Origin: Spirulinaceae cyanobacterium SM2_1_0
GTDB taxonomy: Bacteria > Cyanobacteriota > Cyanobacteriia > Cyanobacteriales > Spirulinaceae
DNA length: 62,812 nt
NCBI GenBank assembly: GCA_012031265.1
Contig: JAAUTY010000022.1
Location: 1 to 62,812, forward strand
Reading direction: 5' to 3'
Shown: in pieces, positions 1 to 9,814 of the stretch
How positions within the stretch are numbered: the first letter of the stretch is position 1
Layout of the letters: each line of letters begins with the position of its first letter
Notes under the pieces: model-generated
What the model saw: only the letters and a program-made list of their open reading frames with translations
Told to the model about the DNA's origin: nothing
Database searches by the model: none
Made by a program: the position numbers and the translations under genes

Positions 1-125
1 GTTGCAAAAACCTTGCACCCCATGATGAAAATCAGGGTCAAAATCTGGAAGCTGGAGAGTATAACCCCTACTTTTCAAGCTGTACAGCGCCCAGAAGCGT
101 TTTGGGGACTTTTTCAGCAAACCCT
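1..125. mobile_element. Putative insertion-sequence terminus at the window edge
   Basis: The first 125 bases contain no gene. They end in GGACTTTTTCAGCAAACCC (107-125), which resembles the terminal repeats of several transposase-flanking ends (GGGTTTGCTGAAAAAGTC when read on the minus strand). The stretch abuts AT-rich sequence at 126. I infer that the rest of the element lies to the left of the window. No transposase reading frame is visible here, and the family assignment is not certain. Confidence 0.33.
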
Positions 126-219
126 ATATAGATAAGCCATTGAAATTTAATAGATAAGCGTGGCGGTGCCGACCTCAATGGCGCTTTTTGACCTGAGGCG
201 CATGACCGCTGCCTGACAC

Positions 220-462
220 TTAACTGAGATGTCCCCAATCTAAATCCCACTCAGCTGCCAACTCGGCGTAAAACTGGCTCGCCGCGAAAGGTCGATCATC
301 CACAGTCGTAGGATCACCGTGATGTGGACTGAGTTCTGATTCAGGCATGACGGTCTCATGCTTTGGGAGTCCGAGCTGCTCGGCTTGCTGGTGCAGCTCT
401 TGGCGAACTGACCGCAATTCGCTCTGGGGGTAGACCGGAGACTCGCGTTCCATCAAAAACAC
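220..462 (-). CDS. Small hypothetical protein (80 aa)
   Basis: This is an 80-residue acidic, soluble reading frame that I do not recognise. The start is supported by a GAGGTG Shine-Dalgarno-like sequence about 7 bases before the ATG; a second ATG lies at codon 4. The N-terminal third is charged and probably helical, and the C-terminus is rich in Asp, Glu and Trp. It stands alone in a repeat-rich region with no operon partner. It could still be a chance frame, since no conserved motif supports it. Confidence 0.42.
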   Translation of the reverse strand: MFLMERESPVYPQSELRSVRQELHQQAEQLGLPKHETVMPESELSPHHGDPTTVDDRPFAASQFYAELAAEWDLDWGHLS

Positions 463-815
463 CTCACTCGACCACGGCTCTGGGTTATGACGGCTGTCAT
501 AGTACTTCTGTACTATTCTAACGAATGCCTAAGCCGGTTGTGCTGCTCGCTGAGCCGGTAAACCTGGCGCATTCATCGGCGTCACTACCCAGCTTGGATA
601 CTATATATAGTGTAGCGCTAAATATAGAGTCTGCAAGTACTCTGGGACGCTTAATCTATGGATGACAGTCTGCGGCGCGCCCATAAGCGTCCGGAAGGAA
701 CCCCGTTGAATGTATGCAGCGATCGCAACTTGGGGCTTGTTGTCAGTTAAAGCCGAAATCTAGACTGGGAAAGGATTGCAGCGTTAGCGAATGCTATAGG
801 CACCATCGCTGAGAA

Positions 816-928
816 CCTAGTACCGCTACGCGGAGTTTTGAGTTCTAAATTTTGAGTTCTGAGTGCCTACAATACTGGAATCCTGGAGATTCTGAATGGG
901 CATCTCATTTCCGCCGTCCTGTACTAGG
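816..928 (-). repeat. CTAG-ended palindromic repeat, copy A
   Basis: This 113-bp element begins CCTAGTAC and ends GTACTAGG. Its ends form imperfect inverted repeats that continue into GCGGA / TCCGC. The body contains repeated TTTTGAGTTCT motifs. The same element occurs at 29629-29794, 48600-48711 and 54142-54252; this copy has the same orientation as the last. It contains no reading frame of note and looks like a non-autonomous miniature element. Confidence 0.85.
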
Positions 929-963
929 ATTGGTCAGCACTCTCGGAACAATTGATGACAGAC

Positions 964-1048
964 CCTAGTGCTTAAAATTGGATTTGCAGGGGCTTCTCAG
1001 GGGTCATGCTTCTGGGGAGGGGATTCTGGATTAGCCCCTGGTACTAGG
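964..1048. repeat. CTAG-ended inverted structure, possibly related element
   Basis: This 85-bp stretch begins CCTAGTGC and ends GTACTAGG, matching the ends of the 113-bp repeat just upstream, but the interior differs. The interior has an AGGGGC / GCCCCT pair. It may be a diverged or deleted relative of the CTAG-ended family, or a chance arrangement. Confidence 0.3.
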
Positions 1049-1722
1049 TGGCTGTGCTCTCCAACCGCGTCCGTCGTATACCATTAGAGGTCGATTAACC
1101 TATGTGTCCTAAGACACACAATCGCAAAGTTCCAATAAGAAATTTGTATCCTTAAGCTCGTTCATTTTGCGGCTTTTGTTGCGCTGATGATTGTGGTGAG
1201 GAATTGTTGAGATGCTGACGGTTGCGGCTCTCTGCCGTTTGGCATCTGGCGCGGCGGCGGCGCGATCGCCAATTAGAGCAGCGTTACGAGTTTTAATCAG
1301 ACGACCGCAAGGCTTGTTCTTTGGCGCTGGCTTAGCGTAGATTACGTTGCTATCGGTAACCACTAGGATGCTGGCGCTTGGCGCTCTTCTATCCTCAAGG
1401 CTATAGCGGGTTGGTTTCCGACCCGCGCCGTGCTACTCCAGTCATCTTTTTTGTGATGCTGTAGTGGCTCTCAGTCATAACCTGGAGTCATAACTCCACA
1501 GCCGCTAGCTGTTCAACCTAGTGAATTGATCGGTGGCATGATGGATCTGGTTTTGATGTTCCCGGATACGGCGGTTGATCGCTAGATGGATGGGAAAAGG
1601 CTTTGACAAGGTTGCTGAGCGTCGATTTTCAGACTTAGGATGACAAATCTGCGTGAATTGGCTTGTCGAATCCGGAAAACCAGAGTACTCTTACCTAGGT
1701 TATGCAATGCAAACTAGCTGTC

Positions 1723-1738
1723 AGTGATTGCAGTCACT
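1723..1738. promoter_or_regulatory. Possible CRP-type site upstream of the M23 peptidase
   Basis: The sequence AGTGA-N6-TCACT is a perfect inverted repeat with the half-site spacing of CRP-family operators (TGTGA-N6-TCACA). It lies about 90 bases before the start codon of the LysM/M23 gene. Both outermost bases differ from consensus, so binding by a cAMP receptor protein is only a suggestion. Confidence 0.28.
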
Positions 1739-1827
1739 CTTTGTGATCAGTCGATTAGCTGAGGCTTCTCTGCCCCAACGGTCTGCTTTCACAAACACTC
1801 AATCACGCATTACACACTAGGAGGTCG

Positions 1828-3615
1828 TTGTTGAAACGCTCACTCACACATCAAACCAACCTTACTCCTCCCAGCTCAGCTCAGGGATCAGAGGTGCAGC
1901 AGCAACTTTCTGACCGCGAGCTGTCTGCTACTAATGCTGGTTCTAAGCGTGCTGTACGCCGTGCTCGTGCTGCCATGCTTGGGATTGCAGCAATCTCGAT
2001 GGGTGCTACAGCGGGCGTACTGATGCCGAACCCCGGCGATGAGGTGATCGCCGCTGAGTCGAGTCTAGCGAGTCCTGCCCTAGCGGCTGAGTCACTAGAT
2101 ATCCCTGCCCCACTGGCTGAATCTGATGCCGGTGTTGAGCTGGGTGTCGTAATTGAGCCTGAAATCATTGAGGCAGTTGCAACCCCAGCGATCGGCCCTT
2201 CACTGATGCAACACCGCGTTGAGGATGGCGACACGCTTTGGGCGCTGTCACAAAGCTATGGCGTATCTGCCGAGGCGATCGCCGCTTCCAACTCAATTGA
2301 CACCGGTGCAGTGCTAACCGTCGGTCAAACTTTGAAGATTCCGACGACGATTGCCCAACCTGCACCAGTGCTCGACAGCGAACCTGTTGCTGTGGCTCAA
2401 CCGCAGCAAGTTGCCGCAGCCATGGCTGTGAAGAGCAACCAGAGTCTTGATACGACGGCGGCAAGTGGGCCGACCGTTGAAGAAACTGAGGCGGCACCAC
2501 TGGCTGCTGCTGTGTCGCCTGCATGGCGCGAGGCACAGGCGCAACAGGCAGAGGCTGCCAATAGTGCCCATGTCTATCGTGTTCAGAGCGGCGATACCCT
2601 GGATGCTATCTCCCGCCGCTTTAATGTTTCCACGGTCGAACTCGCTCAACTGAACGAAGTTAGCGATCCGCGTCGTCTGCAACCGGGTCAGCGCCTGAAG
2701 GTTCCGACTACACCTAGCCCAGGGTATTCTGAGTCACCAGCGCCGCGCCTCGTGGTGCCTCCTCAGCCATTGGCTGACGAAGCACCGATTGAGCGTACCG
2801 TTGCTATGCAAGCTTCGCCGGGCAATGACGCGCACATTGAGAAGCTGAAGGACGAAGTGATGCGGCTGCGCCAGGAGATCCGCAGCCAGCGTCTGGCGGC
2901 AAGTGAGCCTGCTGTTGAAATTGAAGCCGAGGCTGTTGTGGTCAGCCCGACCACGGTTGTCCGTCGCCCGGAAGCGCCGGTTTTATTAACCCCGACCGTT
3001 GAGACCATTGGGCGATCGCCGCGTGCGACGACCGTCCCTACTGCCCCGCCTCCGTTGATGTCGCTGCCACCCGTTGAGGTTGAGCAAGAGCGACCGCGCG
3101 TGATCGCGGCAGCACCTGTACCGACTGAAGCCTACAACCGCCTGTTGCAACTGCCGGCTGGTCGCACGGTCGCGCCGGAACTGCCCCCGCTGCAAGGCCC
3201 GGAGCAATATCTGCCCGATCGCCCGCAGCAATTCAACGGCTATACTTGGCCTGCACGTGGCACCTTGACCTCTGGCTACGGCCCGCGTTGGGGACGGATG
3301 CACAAAGGCATTGATATTGCTGCACCGACGGGCACGCCGATTTTCGCCGCTGCCACTGGTGAGGTGATCTCTGCTGGTTGGAATAATGGTGGCTACGGTA
3401 ACCTTGTGGATATCCGCCACCCGGATGGCAGCATGACTCGATACGCGCACAATAGTCGTGTTTTGGTGCGTAAGGGTCAGCGTGTGGATCAGGGCGAGCA
3501 GATTGCGCTCATGGGTAGCACCGGCTTCAGCACCGGTCCTCACCTTCACTTTGAGATTCATCCTGCGGGTCGTGGCGCGATGAATCCAATGGCATTCCTA
3601 CCGCGCAGTCGCTAG
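1828..3615 (+). CDS. LysM-domain M23 family metallopeptidase (cell-wall hydrolase)
   Basis: This 595-residue protein has the build of a secreted peptidoglycan endopeptidase. A hydrophobic segment at about 48-66 could anchor or export it. Two LysM domains follow at about 129-173 and 249-295 (both with a GDTL core). A short coiled coil lies at about 335-358, then a Pro/Val-rich linker, and an M23 (LytM) domain at about 471-592. The zinc ligands are visible as H492 and D496 in HKGID and as the HLHFE motif at 572-576. The start is TTG at 1828 or TTG at 1831, both just after a strong AGGAGG (1819-1824); the second has the better spacing. The gene is monocistronic and ends in a hairpin terminator. 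It probably acts in daughter-cell separation or wall remodelling. Confidence 0.92.
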   Translation: MLKRSLTHQTNLTPPSSAQGSEVQQQLSDRELSATNAGSKRAVRRARAAMLGIAAISMGATAGVLMPNPGDEVIAAESSLASPALAAESLDIPAPLAESDAGVELGVVIEPEIIEAVATPAIGPSLMQHRVEDGDTLWALSQSYGVSAEAIAASNSIDTGAVLTVGQTLKIPTTIAQPAPVLDSEPVAVAQPQQVAAAMAVKSNQSLDTTAASGPTVEETEAAPLAAAVSPAWREAQAQQAEAANSAHVYRVQSGDTLDAISRRFNVSTVELAQLNEVSDPRRLQPGQRLKVPTTPSPGYSESPAPRLVVPPQPLADEAPIERTVAMQASPGNDAHIEKLKDEVMRLRQEIRSQRLAASEPAVEIEAEAVVVSPTTVVRRPEAPVLLTPTVETIGRSPRATTVPTAPPPLMSLPPVEVEQERPRVIAAAPVPTEAYNRLLQLPAGRTVAPELPPLQGPEQYLPDRPQQFNGYTWPARGTLTSGYGPRWGRMHKGIDIAAPTGTPIFAAATGEVISAGWNNGGYGNLVDIRHPDGSMTRYAHNSRVLVRKGQRVDQGEQIALMGSTGFSTGPHLHFEIHPAGRGAMNPMAFLPRSR

Positions 3616-3659
3616 GCGATCGCACCAGTCGGAAGCCTATTCACGTCAATTGAATCGGC

Positions 3660-3687
3660 AAGGGGATGCTTAGGGCATCCCCTTTTT
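3660..3687 (+). terminator. Rho-independent terminator of the M23 peptidase gene
   Basis: A perfect 10-bp stem (AAGGGGATGC at 3660-3669 paired with GCATCCCCTT at 3675-3684) with a 5-base loop is followed by a T run. It lies 45 bases after the M23 stop codon, between convergent genes. The T tract lies only on the plus-strand side, so it serves the peptidase gene rather than rsgA. Confidence 0.88.
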
Positions 3688-3767
3688 ATTGCTTCGAGAT
3701 GGGCGGTGCTCCTGACAAGCCAACAAACTTGCAGTTGTGTCCGCTGCCAGCGCCTCATAGCCTGGTG

Positions 3768-4847
3768 TTACTCGTCCTGTTTCATGTCGTCGTAGAGATC
3801 CTGAAGCTGCTGGTGGTGCTGGCGACGTGAGGGGCGGCGATATTTCTTGCGTTCGAGGCGGGGTTCGTAATGTTGCGTGCCAGCTTGTTTGATCTTGAGC
3901 TTCAGGGCAGCGTCTGCATCCGCTGCTTGTTGTCGGCTCTGGTGTCGGGCGATCGCCTCGTCGAGAAATTGTAGGTAATGGCTATAGCGTTCCCAATCCC
4001 CACGCACGACGCAATTAGGTTCTTGACGGTGTAAACAGTTGCTGAACTGGCAGAGGCCATGAGCTAAGCGGGCACGTGCCTCTGGAAAGTACTGAGCTAA
4101 TTCTGCCGGGTCGCAGTCGAGGCTCGGTTTGTTAAAGCCCGGCGAGTCGGCAAGCCAGCCCCCTGCTGGTAGTGAAAAAAGTTCGACATGGCGAGTAGTA
4201 TGGCGACCCCGCTGGAGTTTGCCCGAAACAGCCCCCACGCGCAGGCGGGCGGTCGGAATCAGGCAATTGATTAGGCTGGATTTGCCAGCACCGGAGGGGC
4301 CGGCGATCGCCACAATCTTTTGAGCGAGCAAGGCCTGCAATGTGGCGATCCCATCGCCTTGTTGCACACTGATGCAAGTCGGGGTGTAACCCCAAGCTTG
4401 GAGGCGGGCTCGCCAGTGCTCGCGTTCGCTGGTGCTGATTAAATCGCTCTTGTTGAGCGCCAAATAGGGAACCAACGCCGTTATTTCAGCCGTGACCAGA
4501 AAACGACTGAGTTGCCAGGGATCAAGCGGCGGTTCCGTAAATGGAAAAACTAGTAGCAGGCAATTGGCATTAGCAATCGGCGGGCGCTGCATTTCAGTCT
4601 GTCGGGGCAGGATCTCAGCGATCGCGCCGCGTCCTTCCACCCAGTCGATTTCTTCGACAAGAACGCGATCACCGACGAGAACCGACTGTCCCGTTTTCTT
4701 AAGGCGGGCGCGGCTGGTGCAGAGCAGTCGCGTGCATGTCCCCGGTTCCGTGAGGTGTACCCAGTAGAAGTTGGCTTGATTGGCGAAGACCGTGCCGAGT
4801 TGCGCCCAAGACGGTGGCTCGGAGGACGGTAAGTTCGACGGATTCAT
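3768..4847 (-). CDS. rsgA: Small ribosomal subunit biogenesis GTPase RsgA
   Basis: RsgA is a circularly permuted GTPase that assists late 30S maturation. An N-terminal OB-like domain comes first, then the GTPase core in permuted order: the G4 motif NKSD (about residue 131) precedes the G1 P-loop GPSGAGKSS (183-191), followed by DSPG (G3). A C-terminal zinc-binding segment with the spaced Cys/His set (C, C-x-H, C) is present. I chose the ATG at 4847 because the longer frame upstream runs through tusA, and this start lies 17 bases after the tusA stop. The protein is 359 residues, typical for the family. It is the last gene of the grpE-dnaK-dnaJ-tusA-rsgA run. Confidence 0.93.
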   Translation of the reverse strand: MNPSNLPSSEPPSWAQLGTVFANQANFYWVHLTEPGTCTRLLCTSRARLKKTGQSVLVGDRVLVEEIDWVEGRGAIAEILPRQTEMQRPPIANANCLLLVFPFTEPPLDPWQLSRFLVTAEITALVPYLALNKSDLISTSEREHWRARLQAWGYTPTCISVQQGDGIATLQALLAQKIVAIAGPSGAGKSSLINCLIPTARLRVGAVSGKLQRGRHTTRHVELFSLPAGGWLADSPGFNKPSLDCDPAELAQYFPEARARLAHGLCQFSNCLHRQEPNCVVRGDWERYSHYLQFLDEAIARHQSRQQAADADAALKLKIKQAGTQHYEPRLERKKYRRPSRRQHHQQLQDLYDDMKQDE

Positions 4848-4863
4848 GAGGGCGATCGCTCGC

Positions 4864-5115
4864 TCATCGCCGGACGCGAACCGCAAAAAAGTCTTGCCGC
4901 TCCTCCACAACCTCAACCGCATAGCCCGCCATCGCCAAACTGTCCGGAACCTGCTCAACCGGCTCCCCAGCATCTAGCCAGACTTCCAGCAGTGAACCAG
5001 AGGCCATTTGCTCCAGTCGCAGCTTGGTACGCACAAAATTCAACGGACAGGGTGTACCCCGCAAATCAAGATGCGCGTCTGGTAGGGCATCAGCAGTAAC
5101 CATTTCAGTGCTCAT
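4864..5115 (-). CDS. TusA/SirA-family sulfurtransferase-like protein
   Basis: This 83-residue protein carries the family signature CPLNFVRTK, with the sulfur-carrying cysteine expected at C23. TusA proteins hand persulfide sulfur to tRNA thiolation or other acceptors. The ATG overlaps the dnaJ stop codon in an ATGA arrangement (5112-5115), so translation is probably coupled to dnaJ, and rsgA follows 17 bases later. Whether it is a true TusA or a paralogue with another sulfur acceptor cannot be told from sequence alone. Confidence 0.85.
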   Translation of the reverse strand: MSTEMVTADALPDAHLDLRGTPCPLNFVRTKLRLEQMASGSLLEVWLDAGEPVEQVPDSLAMAGYAVEVVEERQDFFAVRVRR

Positions 5116-6251
5116 CCCCGAAACATCTTCCCCAAAAAGCTCTCCAACCCACCTTCCTTGCCAGCACTCTCACCCTTAAGCTGTGCAAGCTGAATGAGCA
5201 ATTCGCGCTCCTCCGCGCTGACGCGGGTCGGAATCCCAATCCGTACCGTGAGCAAGTGATCACCGCGACTGCTTGGGTTATTGAGACGAGGCACGCCATG
5301 ACCCTCAAGCCGAATCACAGTATTGGGTTGAGTCCCAGCAGGAATGGTGGTTTCAATCTCACCATCCACCGTGGCAATCGGCAGCTTGCAACCCAGAATC
5401 GCTTGTAAATAACTAATCTCAATTTCGGAGAGAATATCGACGCCATTGCGCTGAAATTCTGGATCCGGCTCAACAAAGAGATAAACATAGAGATCCCCAG
5501 GCGTACCACCGCGCATTCCAGCGTCACCCTCCCGCGCGACGCGGAGGCGTGTCCCGCTATCTACCCCTTTGGGGATGGTGATTTTGAGTTTTTTCGTCTC
5601 CTGGCGGCGGCCTTCACCCCCACAGGTCTCGCATTTCTCCTCAATAATCTGCCCTTCACCTTGACAGGTCGGACAAATCGAAACCTGGGCAAAACTACCA
5701 AATGGCGTGCGCGTCGCGCGGCGCACCTGACCGGAACCATTGCAAGTTCCACAAGTCTGAGCACCGGTACCAGGCTTAGCTCCGGAGCCATTGCAGGTCT
5801 GGCAATTTTCTAGATGGGGAATGCGAATCTCCTTTTCACCGCCGAAGATTGCCTCACGAAATTCCAGCTTGAGATCAAGGCGCAAGTCATCCCCCCGTGC
5901 TGGCTCGCTCGGACGGCGGCGCGCCTGGGGACTGCCGCCCATGCCGCCGAAACCGCTAAAAATCTGCTCGAAAATATCCGCGAAACCGCCAACATCACTG
6001 AAGTCGCCATACCCTCCCCCAGCAGCACCGCCCGAAACGGCGGGTTCACCAAAGCGGTCGTAGCGGGAGCGCATTTCCGGATCGGAGAGTACCTCGTGAG
6101 CGCGGTTCACTTCCTTAAAGCGTTCTTCAGCGCCCGGCTCGCGATTCACATCGGGGTGATACCGACGCGCCAGACGACGGTAAGCACGCTTAATCTCATC
6201 TTGGCTGGCATTGCGGGCAATGCCTAGAGTCTCATAATAGTCGCCGGCCAT
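5112..6251 (-). CDS. dnaJ: Molecular chaperone DnaJ (Hsp40)
   Basis: This is a full-length type I Hsp40 of 379 residues that stimulates DnaK ATPase and delivers substrates. The J domain holds HPD at 32-34. A Gly/Phe-rich linker follows, then four zinc-binding CxxCxGxG repeats ([32 protein letters not shown]) at about 149-216, and the C-terminal substrate-binding domain. It lies 116 bases downstream of dnaK on the same strand and overlaps tusA by 4 bases. Confidence 0.97.
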   Translation of the reverse strand: MAGDYYETLGIARNASQDEIKRAYRRLARRYHPDVNREPGAEERFKEVNRAHEVLSDPEMRSRYDRFGEPAVSGGAAGGGYGDFSDVGGFADIFEQIFSGFGGMGGSPQARRRPSEPARGDDLRLDLKLEFREAIFGGEKEIRIPHLENCQTCNGSGAKPGTGAQTCGTCNGSGQVRRATRTPFGSFAQVSICPTCQGEGQIIEEKCETCGGEGRRQETKKLKITIPKGVDSGTRLRVAREGDAGMRGGTPGDLYVYLFVEPDPEFQRNGVDILSEIEISYLQAILGCKLPIATVDGEIETTIPAGTQPNTVIRLEGHGVPRLNNPSSRGDHLLTVRIGIPTRVSAEERELLIQLAQLKGESAGKEGGLESFLGKMFRG

Positions 6252-6367
6252 AGAGCGCTGGTTCGGTTGTGAAAGGGGAGTTGAGCGGTGAGGCTACTCA
6301 GTTAATTAAACTCTAGCAAATTCCTGACGGCAGAGGTAACCGCAGGCCGGGAGCTACGAATGTCTGC

Positions 6368-8359
6368 TCAATCTACCGGTTCGTAATCAGCCGCCATCGT
6401 TTCATCATCATCAAAATCAAAAGTAAACTCCTCCTCTTCATCGCCACTAGCATTGCTTTCGACGACCACATCTTCAACCGCCACTTCCGGCTCGCTATCA
6501 GCTGGCATCGACTCCTCAATAGACTCGAAGTCTTGTCCAACCCCCTGGTTAGCGCGGTTGTAGAGATCGGTTCCCACCGCCAGCACGGCTTGCTTGAACT
6601 CTTCCAAACGTTGACCGACCTCTTCCACACTGAGCGCGCGATCACTAAAGGCTGCTTCTAAGGCTTGCCGCTTCTCTTCGGCGCGAACTTTGAGGTCTTC
6701 GCGAATCAGAGCGGCATTGTCGCGCAGCGTCGATTCGTGGGTGTAGGCAATGCTATCAGCCTGATTCTTCAGTTCAACCAGCTCGACGCGGCGGCGATCT
6801 TGCTCGGCAAACTGCTCGGCTTCGGAGCGCATCCGCTCGACTTCACTGCTACTTAAGCCGCCCGTGTTGGTGATGCGGATACTCTGCGCTTTCCCTGTTC
6901 CCTTGTCTTGAGCCGACACTTTCAAGATGCCATTGACATCAATCTCAAAACTGACCTCGATCTGAGGAACGCCACGTGGGGCAGGGGGGATGCCAGTGAG
7001 CAGGAAGCGCCCCAAACTTTTATTGTCCCGTGCCATCGCCCGCTCACCTTGGAGGACATGGATTTCCACCGAGGTTTGACCATCGACGGCAGTAGAGAAA
7101 ACTTGTGATTTGCTGGTAGGGATCGTTGTGTTGCGCTCGATGATCTTGGTGAAGACTTCGCCAAGCGTTTCAATGCCGAGGGACAAGGGCGTCACGTCAA
7201 GGAGTAGCAAGTCTTCGACTTCACCACCTAGGACACCACCCTGAATTGCTGCGCCCAGAGCGACCGCCTCGTCAGGGTTCACGGAGCGATCCGGCTCCTT
7301 GCCCCCAAAGAATTGCTTGATCGCGTTACCGACTGCTGGAATTCGGGTTGAACCGCCCACCATGATGATGCGATTGATGTCATCAGTCGTCAGCTCGCAG
7401 TCCTTGAGCGCTTGGCTGACTGGCTCGACGGTGGCTTTCACGAGGTCAGCCGCCAACTCTTCAAACTTGGCGCGGGAGAGATCGGCTTCGAGATGTTTCG
7501 GGCCGCTTTCGTCCGCCGTGATGAATGGGAGGTTGATGCTGGTTGCACCGGTGCTAGACAATTCGATCTTGGCTTTTTCCGCCGCCTCACGCAGACGCTG
7601 GAGTGCCATTTTGTCGGCGGAGAGATCGACTTCCTCTTGCGCTTGGAAGTTGTTGATCAACCAACGCACGATGACATTATCGAAATCGTCGCCGCCGAGA
7701 TGATTGTTCCCCGAAGTGGCCTTGACCTCGAAGACGCCATCGCCAAGCTGGAGTACAGAGACATCGAAGGTGCCACCGCCCAAGTCAAAGACCAGAATAT
7801 TTTGCTCCTGATCCTGTTTGTCCATGCCGTAGGCGAGGGAGGCGGCTGTCGGCTCGTTGATGATTCGCAGAACCTCTAAGCCGGCGATTGTGCCTGCATC
7901 CTTAGTCGCCTGGCGTTGGGCATCGGTGAAGTAGGCTGGAACTGTGATCACGGCTTGGGTTGCCGGTTCACCTAGGAAGCTCTCAGCATCCGCTTTGAGC
8001 TTCTGTAAGATCATTGCGGAGATTTCTTGCGGCGTGAAATTTTTGCCACGAATTTGTACATCAACGGTGTCGTCGCGGCCTTTGACGCATTTGTAGGGGA
8101 CGCGCGATCGCTCCTCCTCGGTGTCTTCCCAGCGGCGACCAATGAAGCGCTTAATGCTGTAGACCGTATTCTCGGCGTTGGTGACCGCCTGTCGCTTGGC
8201 GAGCTGACCCACCAGGCGTTCCCCTGATTTGCCAAAGCCGACCATACTAGGTGTCGTTCGGCCCCCCTCGCTGCTCTGAATGACAGCCGGCTTGCCCCCC
8301 TCGAGCACGGCGACGCAACTGTTCGTAGTCCCTAGGTCAATCCCAATAACTTTTCCCAT
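6368..8359 (-). CDS. dnaK: Molecular chaperone DnaK (Hsp70)
   Basis: This 663-residue Hsp70 has the nucleotide-binding domain signatures GIDLGTTNS at the N-terminus and [10 protein letters not shown], followed by the substrate-binding domain from about residue 390 and a C-terminal lid. It ends in a strongly acidic tail (EEEEF, then DDDE) typical of cyanobacterial DnaK2-type paralogues. Its position between grpE and dnaJ suggests it is the housekeeping or heat-inducible copy. I see no CIRCE inverted repeat before the operon, so HrcA control is not supported here. Confidence 0.97.
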   Translation of the reverse strand: MGKVIGIDLGTTNSCVAVLEGGKPAVIQSSEGGRTTPSMVGFGKSGERLVGQLAKRQAVTNAENTVYSIKRFIGRRWEDTEEERSRVPYKCVKGRDDTVDVQIRGKNFTPQEISAMILQKLKADAESFLGEPATQAVITVPAYFTDAQRQATKDAGTIAGLEVLRIINEPTAASLAYGMDKQDQEQNILVFDLGGGTFDVSVLQLGDGVFEVKATSGNNHLGGDDFDNVIVRWLINNFQAQEEVDLSADKMALQRLREAAEKAKIELSSTGATSINLPFITADESGPKHLEADLSRAKFEELAADLVKATVEPVSQALKDCELTTDDINRIIMVGGSTRIPAVGNAIKQFFGGKEPDRSVNPDEAVALGAAIQGGVLGGEVEDLLLLDVTPLSLGIETLGEVFTKIIERNTTIPTSKSQVFSTAVDGQTSVEIHVLQGERAMARDNKSLGRFLLTGIPPAPRGVPQIEVSFEIDVNGILKVSAQDKGTGKAQSIRITNTGGLSSSEVERMRSEAEQFAEQDRRRVELVELKNQADSIAYTHESTLRDNAALIREDLKVRAEEKRQALEAAFSDRALSVEEVGQRLEEFKQAVLAVGTDLYNRANQGVGQDFESIEESMPADSEPEVAVEDVVVESNASGDEEEEFTFDFDDDETMAADYEPVD

Positions 8360-8498
8360 AGCGATCGCGCTGTAGAAGTGATGTGCAGTTGGTCAAAAGT
8401 CAAAAAAGAACCGCCGTTGGGGCGAGTCGCAATTAATAGTTGGAGTGGGTATTCAATCCACTCAACTCGGCACTCGCAGTGGGTCGCGTCGAGTCGCT

Positions 8499-9281
8499 TC
8501 AATCCTCGGTTGCAGCCGGATCGGCAGCATTTCCAACCGACTCGCCATCATCCTCAGAGGCTACCACAGGCTCCTTCGGAGCAGCAACTTTGACCATGGC
8601 GTGTCGCAGCACCTGGTCGCCAATCAAATAGCCGCGCACTAACTGTTCCATCACCGTACCTTCTGGATACTCATCTGTTGGTTGGCGCAGCATCGCCTCG
8701 TGGTAATTGGGATCAAATTCCTGCCCTTCCGGCCGCATCGCCGAAACACCCAAGCGCTTCAGACTATCCACTAAATTTTTGTAGACGCCTTGATAGCTCT
8801 TGTGAATTGCCATTTCACCATCGGTGGCGGGCTTGATTTGGGCGCGGGCACGTTCAAAATTATCAACCACTGGCAACAATTCAGCGATCGTCGTACGCTT
8901 GGCTTGGCGCTCGTTCTCTTCCCGCTCCTTCTGTGTCCGCTTGCGAAAATTATCAAAATCCGCCGCAATCCGCACATATTGAGCCTTATAGGAATCAGCA
9001 TTCTGGCTGACACCATTCAGCTTCTGGCGCAGTGTCTCTAGCTCGGTCTGGAGCGCCTCGATGACCTGAGCCTGCTGACTGAGCGCGTGCTGTTCAGCGG
9101 CTTGCTGCTCAGGATCAGCTTCATTAGGTAGCGGCTCGCTAGCCGATACACCAATTCCGTCATCGATTGATTCCAGTGACTCCAGTTCCCCCTCCTGTCC
9201 TACCGACATGCTCAGGTCTGTCTCCCCAGCCGGGATGTCAGCGGCGGAGACTGTTTCAGGCTGTTTCGGATCCTCGCTCAT
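8499..9281 (-). CDS. grpE: Nucleotide exchange factor GrpE
   Basis: GrpE releases ADP from DnaK. This 260-residue protein has a long acidic N-terminal extension of about 90 residues, then a coiled-coil region (about 85-140), and the C-terminal beta-wing with the conserved segment from FDPNYHEAM onward. It is longer than enterobacterial GrpE because of the acidic extension, which is common in cyanobacteria. It opens the grpE-dnaK-dnaJ-tusA-rsgA run and is divergent from pilB. Confidence 0.95.
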   Translation of the reverse strand: MSEDPKQPETVSAADIPAGETDLSMSVGQEGELESLESIDDGIGVSASEPLPNEADPEQQAAEQHALSQQAQVIEALQTELETLRQKLNGVSQNADSYKAQYVRIAADFDNFRKRTQKEREENERQAKRTTIAELLPVVDNFERARAQIKPATDGEMAIHKSYQGVYKNLVDSLKRLGVSAMRPEGQEFDPNYHEAMLRQPTDEYPEGTVMEQLVRGYLIGDQVLRHAMVKVAAPKEPVVASEDDGESVGNAADPAATED

Positions 9282-9814
9282 AGTCGCACCAAATCAGACA
9301 AGCTCGTCAAAATACCCATTTGCAGCACCATAGCACCTAAAGCTACAGACAACCCCTGTACTAGCGGCACTACAATGCCAATCGCTGTCATTATAGAGCA
9401 TACTCTTGGCGGCTTCTCATGCACCTTGCACGGGGGAAGGTTGCCTAGGAGGTTGGCGATCGCCCGTCATAGACCGAGTACCACCCCAACGCTGACCCGC
9501 ACGATACAGCAAACAGCAAATCGCGGTACCGCACACTTGGTCAAAATCGGCGCTATCATCATGGATATTTTAATGGTTTAAGGATCACCCTCACACAGCA
9601 TGACAATGTTGTGTTTACGGCTTGTTGCCGTAACTTCAAGGTTGGATGCGATGTAGCACGCGCACTCAGCATTCTGATTTGCAAAGGCTGCGAGTCATGG
9701 GGTTGTTCAACCGGGCAATACTCTCGCCCAGCTGACTCCCCGTGCGACTCTAGGGTCAGCCAACCGCTTAGCCAGCATGGGTTCCAGTGTTCGGGAGAAA
9801 CAAGCTAAAGACAT
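9282..9814. other. Divergent intergenic region between grpE and pilB
   Basis: This 533-bp stretch must hold promoters for both the chaperone operon and the pilus operon. A TATAAT lies on the minus strand at 9391-9396, but I see no convincing -35 box at the right spacing. There is no CIRCE element and no convincing gene. A short hairpin lies at 9615-9633. Confidence 0.5.
9615..9633. promoter_or_regulatory. Short inverted repeat upstream of pilB
   Basis: TTACGGC and GCCGTAA form a perfect 7-bp stem with a TTGTT loop, about 180 bases before the pilB start codon. It could be a leader hairpin or an operator. No T run follows, so it is not a terminator. Confidence 0.3.

Larger units (their letters stand above)
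463..1827. other. Gene-poor region with repeats
   Basis: No convincing gene lies in these 1.36 kb. The stretch holds one full copy of the CTAG-ended palindromic repeat (816-928), a second CTAG-ended inverted structure (964-1048) and, close to the M23 peptidase gene, a possible CRP-type site. A minus-strand frame at 1109-1363 is low in complexity and was rejected. Confidence 0.6.

Noticed and set aside
1109-1363. Minus-strand frame of 84 codons
   Set aside because: Composition is low in complexity, there is no ribosome-binding site, and it lies in a repeat-rich gap with no conserved motif.
9282-9814. Search for a CIRCE element or a consensus promoter upstream of grpE and pilB
   Set aside because: No TTAGCACTC-N9-GAGTGCTAA and no -35 box at correct spacing from the TATAAT at 9391-9396.
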